From Streptomyces sp. NBC_01267 (lineage in GTDB: Bacteria > Actinomycetota > Actinomycetes > Streptomycetales > Streptomycetaceae), in assembly GCF_036241575.1 (NCBI RefSeq), contig NZ_CP108455.1, positions 3,716,001 to 3,780,000 of the forward strand: DNA of 64,000 nt, written 5' to 3'. Shown piece by piece: positions 1-8,741 of this stretch (position 1 is the first letter of the stretch; every line of letters starts with the position of its first letter). The notes beneath the pieces were generated by a model. It worked only from the letters and a program-made list of their open reading frames with translations. It was not told the DNA's origin and searched no databases. The position numbers and the translations under genes are program-made.

Positions 1-1808
1 CCGGTGGGCCGGTCCGGGTCGGCGATCCCGGCGCGGGTGCGGCGTACGGCGTCGGAGACGGCCCGTACGGCCTCGCCCTGGCCGATGAGGCGCCTGCCCA
101 GCTCCTCCTCCATGCGCAGCAGCTTCTGCGTCTCACCCTCCAGGAGACGGCCCGCGGGGATGCCGGTCCAGGCGCCGACCACGTCGGCGATGTCGTCGGA
201 GCCGACCTCCTCCTTGACCATCGTGTCCTTGGCGGCCTCCTGTTCGGCCTCGGCGGCTGCCTCCAGCTCCTGCTCCAGGCCGGGGATCTCCCCGTACAGC
301 AGCTTGGAAGCGGTGTCGAAGTCACCGTCGCGCTGGGCACGCTCGGCCTGGCCGCGGAGTCCGTCCAGGCGTTCCTTCAGCTCGCCGACGCGGTTCAGGC
401 CCTGCTTCTCCTTCTCCCAGCGGGCGGTGAGACCGCGCAGCTCCTCCTCGCGGTCCGCGAGGTCGCGGCGCAGCTTCTCCAGGCGCTGCTTGGACGCGGC
501 GTCGGACTCGTTCTTGAGCGCCAGTTCCTCCATGCGCAGCCGGTCGACGGAGCGCTGGAGCTCGTCGATCTCGACGGGGGAGGAGTCGATCTCCATCCGG
601 AGCCGGGAGGCCGCCTCGTCCACCAGGTCGATGGCCTTGTCGGGCAGGAAGCGGGAGGTGATGTACCGGTCGGAGAGGGTTGCGGCGGCGACCAGGGCCG
701 CATCCGCGATCTGCACCTTGTGGTGCGCCTCGTACCGCCCCTTGAGACCGCGCAGGATCGCGATGGTGTCCTCGACCGTCGGCTCGGCGACCAGCACCTG
801 CTGGAAACGCCGCTCCAGGGCGGGGTCCTTCTCGATACGCTCGCGGTACTCGTCGAGGGTCGTCGCACCGACCATGCGCAGCTCACCGCGGGCCAGCATG
901 GGCTTGAGCATGTTGCCCGCGTCCATCGCCGAGTCCCCGCCGGCGCCCGCGCCGACGACGGTGTGCAGCTCGTCGATGAACGTGATGACCCGGCCGTCGC
1001 TCTCCTTGATCTCGGCCAGGACGGTCTTCAGCCGCTCCTCGAACTCGCCGCGGTACTTCGCACCGGCGACCATCGCGCTGAGGTCCAGCGAGACCAGCTG
1101 CTTGTTCTTCAGCGACTCGGGCACGTCACCCTTGACGATGCGCTGGGCCAGCCCTTCGACCACGGCGGTCTTGCCGACGCCGGGCTCACCGATGAGCACC
1201 GGGTTGTTCTTGGTGCGCCGGGACAGCACCTGCACCACCCGGCGGATCTCCTGGTCCCGGCCGATGACCGGGTCGAGCTTGCCCTCGCGGGCGGCGGCCG
1301 TGAAGTCCGTACCGAACTTCTCCAGCGCCTTGTACTGACCTTCGGGGTCGGGGGTGGTCACCCGGCGCCCTCCCCTGCTCGTCTCGAACGCTTCCAGCAA
1401 CTTCTCGGCACTCGCGCCCTGCCCCGTCAGCAGTTCACCGGCCTGGCCGCCCTTCGCGGCGATCCCGATGAGCAGATGCTCCGTCGAGATGTACTCGTCG
1501 CCCAGTTCCTTCGCCCGCTGCGCGGCGTCGGCGATGACGGCGAGCACCTCACGGTTGGGCTGCGGGGGCGCGACGGTGGACCCGGTCACGCTGGGCAGCC
1601 CGGCGAGCAGCCGCTCGGCCCCCGCCCGTACGGCCGCCTGATCGGCCTCGACGGCCGCCAGCAGGTCCACCACGTTCTCGTTGTCCTGACCCTCCAGGAG
1701 AGCGAGCAGCAGATGGGCGGGGGTCAGATCGGGGTGCCCGTCGGACACGGCCCGGCTGCTCGCCGCGTTGATCGCGTCCCGGCTCTTGTTCGTCAGCTCG
1801 GCATCCAC
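1..1808 (-). CDS. clpB: ATP-dependent disaggregase ClpB (3' end outside window)
   Basis: Hexameric AAA+ chaperone that works with DnaK to pull apart protein aggregates in the cytoplasm. About 602 N-terminal residues are visible: the Clp N-domain, the first AAA module with Walker A GEPGVGKT and Walker B FIDELHT, the long Glu/Arg/Leu-rich coiled-coil middle domain, and the beginning of the second AAA module ([10 protein letters not shown]). The window edge cuts it just before the second Walker A. The start is GTG at 1808, chosen because AGGAGG lies about 10 bases upstream and the protein begins [11 protein letters not shown] like other actinobacterial ClpB. A HAIR palindrome at 1901-1921 indicates HspR repression, linking it to the dnaK operon. 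Family assignment is firm; regulation is inferred from the operator. Confidence 0.96.
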   Translation of the reverse strand, partial: MDAELTNKSRDAINAASSRAVSDGHPDLTPAHLLLALLEGQDNENVVDLLAAVEADQAAVRAGAERLLAGLPSVTGSTVAPPQPNREVLAVIADAAQRAKELGDEYISTEHLLIGIAAKGGQAGELLTGQGASAEKLLEAFETSRGGRRVTTPDPEGQYKALEKFGTDFTAAAREGKLDPVIGRDQEIRRVVQVLSRRTKNNPVLIGEPGVGKTAVVEGLAQRIVKGDVPESLKNKQLVSLDLSAMVAGAKYRGEFEERLKTVLAEIKESDGRVITFIDELHTVVGAGAGGDSAMDAGNMLKPMLARGELRMVGATTLDEYRERIEKDPALERRFQQVLVAEPTVEDTIAILRGLKGRYEAHHKVQIADAALVAAATLSDRYITSRFLPDKAIDLVDEAASRLRMEIDSSPVEIDELQRSVDRLRMEELALKNESDAASKQRLEKLRRDLADREEELRGLTARWEKEKQGLNRVGELKERLDGLRGQAERAQRDGDFDTASKLLYGEIPGLEQELEAAAEAEQEAAKDTMVKEEVGSDDIADVVGAWTGIPAGRLLEGETQKLLRMEEELGRRLIGQGEAVRAVSDAVRRTRAGIADPDRPT

Positions 1809-1900
1809 GTGTGCGCTCTCCTCCTGGCGGGGCAGGTCCATCCGTACCTGCGGCAGCAATCGGCACCTGTAGCAGCAATGACTCCATCAGCATGCGCAAA

Positions 1901-1921
1901 GTTGAGTCTATTCCACTCAAC
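1901..1921. promoter_or_regulatory. HAIR operator (HspR site) upstream of clpB
   Basis: Perfect inverted repeat GTTGAGT-N7-ACTCAAC about 93 bases upstream of the clpB start. It matches the HspR-associated inverted repeat consensus CTTGAGT-N7-ACTCAAG except at the outermost base pair, and resembles the two sites before dnaK. Known biology: HspR with DnaK as co-repressor binds HAIR sites of dnaK, clpB and lon in Streptomyces. Confidence 0.88.
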
Positions 1922-2182
1922 CAGTGATCGGCGAAGTCCCGCCGGACAGGTCCTGGCTTCACAGCTATGGCCATTGACCCACGCAATCCCCGTACGACCT
2001 ATCCCCAGCTTCTGGCGCGGGTACCGCCTCTGCACCTCGACGGCGTCGCGTGGGGGCGGTTCACCGCACGCGGACCCGGAACGGACACGGGTCGCGGCCT
2101 GCCGGGTGACGGGTGGGCGCCGGGCGGCGCCGGAGGGGCGTGCGGGTCTTCCACCCGGACCACGCCCGGCCTCCGCACGCAG
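1922..2182. other. Intergenic stretch with no gene recognised
   Basis: Between the clpB operator and the terminator of the next leftward operon. Open frames exist on both strands but have compositions typical of GC-rich shadows (Pro/Arg/Gly-rich, no ribosome binding site, no recognisable motif). Nothing functional is claimed here. Confidence 0.4.
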
Positions 2183-2225
2183 CACAGCGGCGCCACCGTG
2201 TTCAGGTCACGGTGGCGCCGCTGTG
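2183..2225 (-). terminator. Strong stem-loop terminator of the EVTWE operon
   Basis: Perfect 18-bp inverted repeat (arms 2183-2200 and 2208-2225) with a 7-base loop, 45 bases past the stop of the leftward Rieske-like gene. There is no long T tract, as is usual in Streptomyces. Confidence 0.8.
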
Positions 2226-2269
2226 TGGGGGAAGTACCTGAGCGATCTGGTTACGACGGGGGAATCGCT

Positions 2270-2590
2270 TCAGGCACTGCGGGGGATGGCTGCATTGGGC
2301 TCGACACCGAACAACTGGTGGTCGCGCCGGTCGAGATTGACGAAAACCATGCCGTAACGAATGACACAGCGGACAGGCTGTGGTGCACCCCGGGGCTTGC
2401 GCAGGCACCGGTATGCGCGAACGTCTTCGTCTTCCTCGCGTACGACCACGATCGGCTCGCCGAACAGGGTGACCATCAACGAATCACCACGGTGCGGAAT
2501 GGCCGTGACGAGGTCGATGAAATGCCACCCGGAGCGGTAGGCCACAGCCATCTCGCGCTGGAAGACTCTGTCGTCCGGTGGGACTGTCAT
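2270..2590 (-). CDS. Small Rieske-fold-like protein lacking cluster ligands
   Basis: 106 residues, no signal peptide. Residues 20-60 (GWHFIDLVTAIPHRGDSLM, then VTLFGEPIVVVRE) and 78-92 (VIRYGMVFVNLDRR) resemble the strands that frame the Rieske domain of ring-hydroxylating oxygenases. The C-x-H ... C-x2-H cluster ligands are absent: only two isolated cysteines (RCL, VRC) remain and the loop between them is Arg/Pro-rich. It overlaps the upstream peptide gene by four bases (ATGA), so the two are translationally coupled. Inference: a partner or processing protein for that secreted repeat peptide, or a degenerate redox protein turned binding protein. Fold resemblance is read by eye; function unknown. 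Confidence 0.7.
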   Translation of the reverse strand: MTVPPDDRVFQREMAVAYRSGWHFIDLVTAIPHRGDSLMVTLFGEPIVVVREEDEDVRAYRCLRKPRGAPQPVRCVIRYGMVFVNLDRRDHQLFGVEPNAAIPRSA

Positions 2591-2862
2591 GCGCCTGCGG
2601 ATCCGACGTGGGCCGGAGCGATCTCCCAGGTGACCTCGCCGGGCTGCGAAAGCTTGGCGTTCGCGGGGATGCTCTCCCAGGTGACCTCACCGGGGGGCGC
2701 GGCCACGACATCGGCCGGCGTGCTCTCCCACGTCACCTCACCGGGGTTCGCCACCGTGCTGTGAGCCGGGGATCCCTCCCACGTGACCTCGTAGCTGGCC
2801 ACGAAACCAAAAGCCGCCGCTGCTACGGCAAGTGCACAAACCGAACGAACCATCCTGGACAT
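2587..2862 (-). CDS. Secreted repeat peptide with four EVTWE motifs
   Basis: 91 residues from ATG 2862, chosen for a GGAG seven bases upstream; ATG 2880 is an alternative with its own purine-rich leader. Residues 1-23 form a short Arg-bearing signal peptide with a hydrophobic core (CALAVAAAAFGF) and an AxS-type cleavage site. The rest is four 17-residue repeats with consensus (Y/G)EVTWE-x2-PA-x6-P. Trp, Thr and two Glu are invariant while the tails vary, which looks like selection on a short core rather than on a fold. It heads an operon with the Rieske-like gene and is divergent from a LuxR-type regulator across a perfect palindrome. I do not recognise the family. It could be a multi-core peptide precursor, a secreted signal or a surface adhesin; none of these is demonstrated. 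Confidence 0.75.
   Translation of the reverse strand: MSRMVRSVCALAVAAAAFGFVASYEVTWEGSPAHSTVANPGEVTWESTPADVVAAPPGEVTWESIPANAKLSQPGEVTWEIAPAHVGSAGA
2590..2793 (-). repeat. Four tandem 51-bp repeats encoding a 17-residue EVTWE unit
   Basis: The same hexamer CTCCCA recurs on the + strand at 2623, 2674, 2725 and 2776, exactly 51 bases apart, and each marks the Trp-Glu of one EVTWE motif. The protein repeats are 17 residues each, three beginning GEVTWE and the membrane-proximal one YEVTWE, with Pro-Ala at positions 9-10 of every unit. Confidence 0.9.
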
Positions 2863-2954
2863 GGACGATCTCCACCTCATGTGATCCCTACCTCCCTCCC
2901 CCGTACTGAAGACGATGGCTCACTCCGCACGCTTCCACCAGCAAGTGCGGGCAT

Positions 2955-2979
2955 CATGTTCCTGTAATACAGGAACATG
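2955..2979. promoter_or_regulatory. Perfect palindrome in the divergent promoter region
   Basis: CATGTTCCTG-TAATA-CAGGAACATG, 10-bp arms with a 5-base spacer, between the EVTWE peptide gene and the LuxR-type regulator. The AT spacer can be read as a -10 hexamer on either strand (TAATAC on +, TATTAC on -), so a bound regulator would be placed to control both directions. Probably an operator of the adjacent regulator. Confidence 0.7.
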
Positions 2980-2991
2980 AGGGGGGTGTAT

Positions 2992-3969
2992 ATGCAGTCA
3001 AATTCGGGCGATACGGAACACCGTCACCCTCAAGGGGGGTTGTGCGAAGAGGGGAAACGCCTTTATGCCAACGCCCTGCGCACCGGCCGCATAGCCCGTT
3101 CCGAGACGGAGGGCACCGCCTGCCTCTTCGAGCTGGCACTTCTGCATCCAGACCCTGAGGACGCAGAGTGGTACCGGCCGGTTGCCCCGTCCGCAGCGCT
3201 GACTCAGCTAATACACCCCATCGAGCGGGAGATCCAAGAGCGCAGACGGCTCACCATCTCGCTGGCCGACACCTTTGAGCCATTCATGTCCATCACCCCG
3301 CAGGATCCGCCGACCACGCACGCCATCACGGTGCTCAACGGTCTCAACAACATCAACGCCACGCTGGACCGGGTGACCGCCGAGGCCCGCGAGGAGATCC
3401 TCACCATCCAGCCCGGCAGCGGCCGTAAGCCGCAGACCCTCCAGGAAGGGCTCCAGCGGGTCGCCCCCCTGCTCGACCTGGGCGTCAGGATGCGCACGCT
3501 GTACCAGCACACCGCGCGCCACCACCCGGCCACACTCGCCTACATGGAGCGGGTCGAGCCGTACGCCGTGGAGGTGCGGACGCTTGAGGAGATCATCGAC
3601 CGGCTGATCATCGTGGACCGCCGGGTCGCCTTCATACCCGCCCGCAGCGACCGCCAGGTCGCCCTGGAGCTGCGCCACGAAGGTCTGGTCCAGTATCTGG
3701 TGGGCGTCTTCGAGCAGTTCTGGCTGCACGCCGTCCCCTGGGCCGAGCCCGTCGCGTACGCCCCCCAGCTCGACGGTGTCTCCGGCGCGCAGCGGGCCAT
3801 CGCGAAACTGCTGGTCGAGGGCCATGTCGACGAGGCGATCGCGCGCCGGCTCGGAATGAACGTACGGACCTGCCGGGCCCATGTCGCCAAACTCTCCGCG
3901 TCCCTGGGCAGCAACAGCCGTGCCCAGCTGGGCTATCTCATCGCGCAGTCCGGAATCCTGGACCACTGA
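2992..3969 (+). CDS. LuxR-type HTH transcriptional regulator
   Basis: 325 residues from ATG 2992, preceded at five bases by a GGGGGG ribosome site. An in-frame ATG at 2977 lies inside the palindrome and would only serve a leaderless transcript. The C-terminal 60 residues carry a LuxR/GerE helix-turn-helix (AIAKLLVEGHVDEAIARRLG, then MNVRTCRAHVAKL). The preceding 260 residues have no receiver or ATP-binding motif and form a helical region with a TrmB-like or coiled-coil look; its ligand is unknown. Divergent from the EVTWE operon with the palindrome between them, so it is the likely local regulator. The stop is followed by short CACTGAC repeats and a terminator shared with hspR. Confidence 0.82.
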   Translation: MQSNSGDTEHRHPQGGLCEEGKRLYANALRTGRIARSETEGTACLFELALLHPDPEDAEWYRPVAPSAALTQLIHPIEREIQERRRLTISLADTFEPFMSITPQDPPTTHAITVLNGLNNINATLDRVTAEAREEILTIQPGSGRKPQTLQEGLQRVAPLLDLGVRMRTLYQHTARHHPATLAYMERVEPYAVEVRTLEEIIDRLIIVDRRVAFIPARSDRQVALELRHEGLVQYLVGVFEQFWLHAVPWAEPVAYAPQLDGVSGAQRAIAKLLVEGHVDEAIARRLGMNVRTCRAHVAKLSASLGSNSRAQLGYLIAQSGILDH

Positions 3970-4002
3970 CCACTGACCACTGACCGCTGCGGCCGGACAG
4001 CG

Positions 4003-4041
4003 GGAAGGGGTGGCGGGCCATCACGGCCCACCACCCCTTCC
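4003..4041. terminator. Bidirectional terminator between regulator and hspR
   Basis: 17-bp inverted repeat (4003-4019 with 4025-4041) with one mismatch and a 5-base loop, between the convergent LuxR-type gene and hspR. Confidence 0.82.
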
Positions 4042-4065
4042 TTCCGGAAATCCGGACCAACGCCC

Positions 4066-4524
4066 TCAGTCCGACGGCCTCTTGGGCCGCCACACCACCA
4101 GCGCGCTGGTCTGCTGCACGTCCTGGTACGGGACCAGGTCACGCCGGTACGAGGCGTGGACCTGGGCCTCGCGCTGCTGCATCGCCGTCGCCGCACCGTC
4201 CACCGCGGCGGACAGTTCGGCGACCCGGGCCTGCAACGCGGCGACCTGGTGTTCCAGTTCGATGATGCGCTTGATGCCCGCCAGGTTGATGCCCTCGTCC
4301 TGGGACAACTGCTGCACCGTACGGAGCAGTTCGATGTCCTGGGCCGAGTAGCGCCGGCCCCGCCCGGCCGTCCGGTCCGGGGAGACCAGGCCGAGACGGT
4401 CGTACTGACGCAGGGTCTGCGGGTGCAGGCCCGAGAGCTGAGCGGCGACCGAGATGACGTACACGGGTGACTCGTCGGTCAGTTCGTACCCCATTGAATT
4501 GTCACGACGCCGTCGGCCGTTCAT
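4066..4524 (-). CDS. hspR: Heat-shock repressor HspR
   Basis: MerR-type repressor that binds HAIR operators of the dnaK operon and clpB, with DnaK as co-repressor. 152 residues. The DNA-binding core is YVISVAAQLSGLHPQTLRQY followed by DRLGLVSPDR and the wing RRYSAQDIELL; a leucine-heptad segment after IKRIIELE would dimerise. The C-terminal SALVVWRPKR tail is typical of Streptomyces HspR. Start ATG 4524 (MNGRRRRD) was chosen because it lies one base after the dnaJ stop and has GGGAG within the end of dnaJ; ATG 4494 (MGYELTDE) is a less likely alternative. Last gene of the dnaK operon, so it is autoregulated. Confidence 0.95.
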   Translation of the reverse strand: MNGRRRRDNSMGYELTDESPVYVISVAAQLSGLHPQTLRQYDRLGLVSPDRTAGRGRRYSAQDIELLRTVQQLSQDEGINLAGIKRIIELEHQVAALQARVAELSAAVDGAATAMQQREAQVHASYRRDLVPYQDVQQTSALVVWRPKRPSD

Positions 4525-4525
4525 C

Positions 4526-5719
4526 TCAAGCTCCCTTCGCAGCCTGGAACAGCTCCGCCCGCGGATCCTCTCCCGCAGTCGCCTCACGGTAGGTCTCCAG
4601 CGACTCGCGTGCCTTGTCGCTGAGGTCTTGCGGCACGGCCACCTCGACGGTGACCAGCAGGTCACCGCGGGTGCCGTCCTTGCGCAGCGCACCCTTGCCA
4701 CGGGCGCGCATCGTACGGCCGTTGGGCGTGCCCGCGGGCAGTTTCAGCGTGACCGGGGGCCCGCTGAGCGTCGGGACCCTGACCTCGCCGCCGAGCGCCG
4801 CCTCCGCGAAGGTGACGGGCACGGTGACCGTGAGGTTGTCGCCCTTGCGGCCGAAGACCGGGTGGGCGTCGACATGGACGATCACGTAGAGGTCGCCGGC
4901 CGGACCGCCCCGCTCGCCCGGGGTGCCCTTGCCGCGCAGCCGGATCCGCTGGTTGTCGGAGACGCCCGCCGGGATCCGGACCTGCATGGTCCGGGACGAC
5001 TTGGCGCGGCCGGAGCCCTTGCAGACGTCGCAGGGGTTCTCGGCGATGAGCCCGCGGCCCTTGCAGTCCACGCACGGATCGGTCAGCGAGAAACCGCCGC
5101 CGCTGCCGCGCGACACCTGGCCGGTGCCGACACAGGTCGGGCAGACCCGCGGTGTGCCGTTCTTGTCGCCGGTGCCCGAACAGGCCTTGCAGGGGGCCTG
5201 GCTGGACATCCGCAACGGGACCGTGGCCCCGTCGACCGCCTCGGTGAAGCTGAGCGTCACCTCGGTCTCGATGTCCTGACCGCGGCGGGGCTGGGTACGG
5301 GTGGTACCGGGACCGCCGCCCCGGTTGAACAGCCCGCCGAACACGTCCCCGAGCCCGCCGCCGAAGCCACCGGCTCCGGCGCCGCCCGGCTGTCCGCCGC
5401 CCGGGGTGCCCCCGAAGAGGTCCCCCAGGTCGAAGTTGAACGAGCCGCCGCCGGCCCCGGGTCCCGGCCGGTAGCCGCCGTTACCGAAGAGAGCACGCGC
5501 TTCGTCGTACTCCTTGCGCTTCTTCTGGTCACCGAGGACGTCGTTCGCCTCGGAGACCTCCTTGAAGCGCTCCTCGGCCTTGGCGTCGCTCTTGTTGGCG
5601 TCCGGGTGCAGCTCGCGGGCGAGCTTCCGGTACGCCTTCTTGATCTCGGCCTCGGTGGCGTCCTTCGGGACGCCGAGAACCTTGTAGTAGTCCTTCTCGA
5701 CGAAGTCCTTGGTACTCAT
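4526..5719 (-). CDS. dnaJ: Chaperone DnaJ (type I)
   Basis: Co-chaperone that delivers substrates to DnaK and stimulates its ATPase. 397 residues: J domain with HPD at 38-40, Gly/Phe-rich linker about 78-140, zinc-finger domain about 177-238 with four Cys-x2-Cys-x-Gly-x-Gly motifs (CKACSGTG, CPTCVGTG, CVDCKGRG, CDVCKGSG), and C-terminal substrate-binding beta domains. Full length for a type I protein. Third gene of dnaK-grpE-dnaJ-hspR, 91 bases after grpE and one base before hspR. Confidence 0.97.
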   Translation of the reverse strand: MSTKDFVEKDYYKVLGVPKDATEAEIKKAYRKLARELHPDANKSDAKAEERFKEVSEANDVLGDQKKRKEYDEARALFGNGGYRPGPGAGGGSFNFDLGDLFGGTPGGGQPGGAGAGGFGGGLGDVFGGLFNRGGGPGTTRTQPRRGQDIETEVTLSFTEAVDGATVPLRMSSQAPCKACSGTGDKNGTPRVCPTCVGTGQVSRGSGGGFSLTDPCVDCKGRGLIAENPCDVCKGSGRAKSSRTMQVRIPAGVSDNQRIRLRGKGTPGERGGPAGDLYVIVHVDAHPVFGRKGDNLTVTVPVTFAEAALGGEVRVPTLSGPPVTLKLPAGTPNGRTMRARGKGALRKDGTRGDLLVTVEVAVPQDLSDKARESLETYREATAGEDPRAELFQAAKGA

Positions 5720-5810
5720 CCCCGACGTCCCTCCTTCCGGTTACTGCCTTCCTCGGCCCGCAGGGTGCGGGGTCCGGTTCCGCGCGGGCTCTGATCCACG
5801 CGGAACCGGG

Positions 5811-6467
5811 TCACGCGCTCTCCTCCGGGCCACCGCTGTCCTCGTCCGACGCATCGTCCTTGGCCTGGGCACCCGGCTGGGGCTCGGCCACCGCGACGCG
5901 CGCGGGACGGATGGTGCGCTCGCCGAACCGATACCCGGGCTGCAGGATCGCCACGCACGTGTCCTCGGTGATGTCCGGGGCGTACGAGTGCATCAGCGCT
6001 TCGTGGATCGTCGGGTCGAAGGGCTCGCCCTCCTTGCCGAACTGCTGGAGGCCCATCTTGGCGACGACGGTCTCCAGCGAGTCGGCCACCGACTTGAAGC
6101 CGCCGACCAGCTCGCCGTGCTCCCGGGCGCGGCCGATGTCGTCGAGCGTCGGGAGGAGCTCGGACAGCAGGTTCGCGATCGCGACCTCCTTGACCTGGAC
6201 CCTGTCCCGTTCCACCCGGCGGCGGTAGTTCTGGTACTCGGCCTGCAGCCGCTGGAGGTCCGCGGTGCGCTCGGTGAGCGCCGTACGGGCCTGGTCCAGC
6301 TGGGCGACAAGCGCGGTTTCCTGGTTCTGCTGTGCGTCCCCGGCCGGGGCCGCCGGGCCCGACTCCTTCTCGGAGTCGGACCCGGCGGCCTTCGGCGCGG
6401 CGTCTTCGGAGGTCGCGCCGGAGGGGACGTCGGGCTTCTCCTCGAAGCCCGGAGTCTCCTCCGTCAT
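5811..6467 (-). CDS. grpE: Nucleotide exchange factor GrpE
   Basis: ADP release factor for DnaK. 218 residues: an acidic, disordered N-terminal 60 residues, a long coiled coil (about 65-125, beginning [20 protein letters not shown]), and the beta-sheet head with the family signature around [14 protein letters not shown]. Its ATG overlaps the dnaK stop by four bases (ATGA), indicating coupled translation. The 34-residue tail after the head ([17 protein letters not shown]) is acidic and low-complexity. Confidence 0.96.
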   Translation of the reverse strand: MTEETPGFEEKPDVPSGATSEDAAPKAAGSDSEKESGPAAPAGDAQQNQETALVAQLDQARTALTERTADLQRLQAEYQNYRRRVERDRVQVKEVAIANLLSELLPTLDDIGRAREHGELVGGFKSVADSLETVVAKMGLQQFGKEGEPFDPTIHEALMHSYAPDITEDTCVAILQPGYRFGERTIRPARVAVAEPQPGAQAKDDASDEDSGGPEESA

Positions 6468-8329
6468 GCGGCGCCTCCCTGACGGCCGTCCTTCTCGTCG
6501 TCCACGATCTCGGCGTCGACGACGTCGTCAGGAGCGTCGGTGGCCTGCTCCTGCGCGCCCTCGGCACCGGGGGCACCGCCCGCGGCGGCCGCACCCTCGG
6601 CGTTCGCGTACATCGCCTGGCCGAGCTTCTGCGAGACGGCGGCGACCTTCTCGGTGGCCGTACGGATCTCGGCGGTGTCCTCGCCCTTGAGCTTCTCCTT
6701 CAGCTCGGTGAGGGACTCCTCGACCTCCGTCTTGACGTCGCCCGGGACCTTGTCCTCGTTGTCCTTGAGGAACTTCTCGGTCTGGTAGACGAGCTGCTCG
6801 CCCTGGTTGCGCGACTCGGCGGCCTCGCGGCGCTTGTGGTCCTCGTCCGCGTACTGCTCGGCCTCTTCGCGCATCCGGTTGACCTCGTCCTTCGGCAGCG
6901 AGGAGCCACCGGTGACGGTCATCTTCTGCTCCTTGCCGGTGCCGAGGTCCTTGGCAGCGACGTGCATGATGCCGTTGGCGTCGATGTCGAAGGCGACCTC
7001 GATCTGCGGCACGCCACGCGGGGCCGGCGGCAGACCGGTGAGCTCGAACATCCCGAGCTTCTTGTTGTACGCCGCGATCTCGCGCTCGCCCTGGTACACC
7101 TGGATCTGCACGGACGGCTGGTTGTCCTCGGCCGTCGTGAAGATCTCGGAACGCTTGGTCGGGATCGTGGTGTTGCGCTCGATGAGCTTGGTCATGATCC
7201 CTCCCTTGGTCTCGATGCCGAGGGACAGCGGCGTCACGTCGAGGAGCAGGACGTCCTTGACCTCGCCCTTGAGGACACCGGCCTGGAGCGAGGCGCCGAT
7301 CGCGACGACCTCGTCCGGGTTCACACCCTTGTTGGCGTCCTGGCCACCGGTGAGCTCCTTGACGAGCTCGGCGACGGCCGGCATACGGGTCGAGCCACCG
7401 ACGAGAACGACGTGGTCGATCTCGGAGAGCTGGATGCCCGCGTCCTTGATGACGTTGTGGAACGGGCTCTTGCACCGGTCCAGCAGGTCGGCGGTGAGCT
7501 GCTGGAACTGGGCGCGGGTGAGCTTCTCGTCCAGGTGCAGCGGGCCCTCGGCCGACGCCGTGATGTACGGCAGGTTGATCGTGGTCTCGGTGGAGGACGA
7601 CAGCTCGATCTTCGCCTTCTCCGCGGCCTCGCGGAGACGCTGGAGAGCCATCTTGTCCTTGGCCAGGTCCACGCCGTGACCGTTGGCGAACTGCTTCACC
7701 AGGTAGTCGACGACGCGCTGGTCCCAGTCGTCACCACCGAGGTGGTTGTCACCGTTGGTGGCCTTGACCTCGACGACGCCGTCACCGATCTCCAGGAGCG
7801 ACACGTCGAAGGTGCCGCCACCGAGGTCGAAGACGAGGATCGTCTGGTCGTCCTTGTCGAGCCCGTACGCCAGGGCGGCGGCGGTCGGCTCGTTGACGAT
7901 ACGCAGGACGTTCAGGCCCGCGATCTCGCCGGCCTCCTTCGTCGCCTGGCGCTCGGAGTCGTTGAAGTACGCCGGGACGGTGATCACCGCATCGGTGACC
8001 TTCTCTCCCAGGTACGACTCGGCGTCACGCTTCAGCTTCTGCAGGATGAAGGCGCTCATCTGCTGCGGGTTGAAGCTCTTGCCGTCCAGGTCGATCTTCC
8101 AGTCGGTGCCCATGTGGCGCTTGACCGACCGGATGGTCCTGTCGACGTTCGTGACTGCCTGGCGCTTGGCGACCTCGCCGACGAGCACCTCGCCGTTCTT
8201 GGCGAAGGCGACGACGGACGGCGTGGTCCTGGCGCCTTCGGCGTTGGTGATGACGGTGGGCTCGCCGCCTTCGAGAACGCTGACGACGGAATTAGTCGTG
8301 CCCAGGTCGATGCCGACCGCACGTGCCAT
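6464..8329 (-). CDS. dnaK: Chaperone DnaK (Hsp70)
   Basis: ATP-driven foldase and co-repressor of HspR. 621 residues. Nucleotide-binding domain signatures [13 protein letters not shown] (residues 6-18), [17 protein letters not shown] and [13 protein letters not shown]; substrate-binding domain follows [14 protein letters not shown]; the C-terminal lid ends in an Ala/Gly/Asp-rich tail with [11 protein letters not shown] 8329 is used rather than upstream in-frame codons because GGAGGA lies 7-12 bases before it and it gives the canonical [10 protein letters not shown] start; the longer frame would run through the HAIR operators. Confidence 0.98.
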   Translation of the reverse strand: MARAVGIDLGTTNSVVSVLEGGEPTVITNAEGARTTPSVVAFAKNGEVLVGEVAKRQAVTNVDRTIRSVKRHMGTDWKIDLDGKSFNPQQMSAFILQKLKRDAESYLGEKVTDAVITVPAYFNDSERQATKEAGEIAGLNVLRIVNEPTAAALAYGLDKDDQTILVFDLGGGTFDVSLLEIGDGVVEVKATNGDNHLGGDDWDQRVVDYLVKQFANGHGVDLAKDKMALQRLREAAEKAKIELSSSTETTINLPYITASAEGPLHLDEKLTRAQFQQLTADLLDRCKSPFHNVIKDAGIQLSEIDHVVLVGGSTRMPAVAELVKELTGGQDANKGVNPDEVVAIGASLQAGVLKGEVKDVLLLDVTPLSLGIETKGGIMTKLIERNTTIPTKRSEIFTTAEDNQPSVQIQVYQGEREIAAYNKKLGMFELTGLPPAPRGVPQIEVAFDIDANGIMHVAAKDLGTGKEQKMTVTGGSSLPKDEVNRMREEAEQYADEDHKRREAAESRNQGEQLVYQTEKFLKDNEDKVPGDVKTEVEESLTELKEKLKGEDTAEIRTATEKVAAVSQKLGQAMYANAEGAAAAGGAPGAEGAQEQATDAPDDVVDAEIVDDEKDGRQGGAA

Positions 8330-8347
8330 GGTGAATCCTCCAGCTGA

Positions 8348-8368
8348 CTTGAGTGGAACTGGCTCAAG
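8348..8368. promoter_or_regulatory. HAIR operator, proximal to dnaK
   Basis: CTTGAGT-N7-GCTCAAG, one mismatch from the consensus CTTGAGT-N7-ACTCAAG, 19 bases upstream of the dnaK ATG. A direct read of the HspR operator. Confidence 0.88.
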
Positions 8369-8400
8369 AGTGCACGACAGATCCGGAGCAGTCAACTGCC

Positions 8401-8420
8401 CTGAGTCGGACAGACTCAAC
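8401..8420. promoter_or_regulatory. HAIR operator, distal to dnaK
   Basis: CTGAGT-N7-ACTCAAC on the + strand, a second HAIR-like palindrome about 50 bases further from dnaK. The pair probably flanks or overlaps the heat-inducible promoter. Confidence 0.82.
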
Positions 8421-8741
8421 TTTTATCCCAACCTTATGCGCAATGGGCCATTGCCGCAGGTCAGACGGGTCGGGATCGACGAGATGGGCACCGGAGGCGC
8501 GCGACACGAGGGCGCGAGCCGGGTGCGACACGGGAGAGCCTACCGTCCGAAATGTCCGATGGCTTAGCTTATTTCCGTTTGAATGCCCCTGAGGCAGGAG
8601 GGCGCTCGTCCGCGCCGCACGCCCCTGACTTTGATCGTCATCCGTTACCGCCTGTGCGCTGCGGCGTTGAACGACTCGTCAGGCTGTGAATCCTGCGGCT
8701 GACCCCCGATGTTCCAGTTACAGAGCTCCAAGGAGAACGCA
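8421..8741. other. Divergent intergenic region dnaK / chaplin
   Basis: No gene seen. It holds a perfect palindrome GCAATGG-G-CCATTGC at 8440-8454 just beyond the distal HAIR, an AT-richer patch around 8565-8585, and the leader of the chaplin gene with AAGGAG before its start. Confidence 0.5.

Noticed and set aside
4..1338. Long rightward open frame opposite clpB
   Set aside because: Ser/Arg-rich mirror of the clpB codons with no ribosome site; the leftward frame matches ClpB throughout.
1967..2764. 265-codon rightward frame over the EVTWE operon
   Set aside because: It crosses the perfect terminator and is antisense to two overlapping genes with clear signals.
2590..2793. CRISPR-like repeat array
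   Set aside because: The 51-bp repeats are in frame within one gene, without unique spacers or cas genes.
6332..8347. 671-codon open frame antisense to dnaK
   Set aside because: Shadow of DnaK codon bias (Leu/Val/Asp/Gly-rich), no motif and no start signal.
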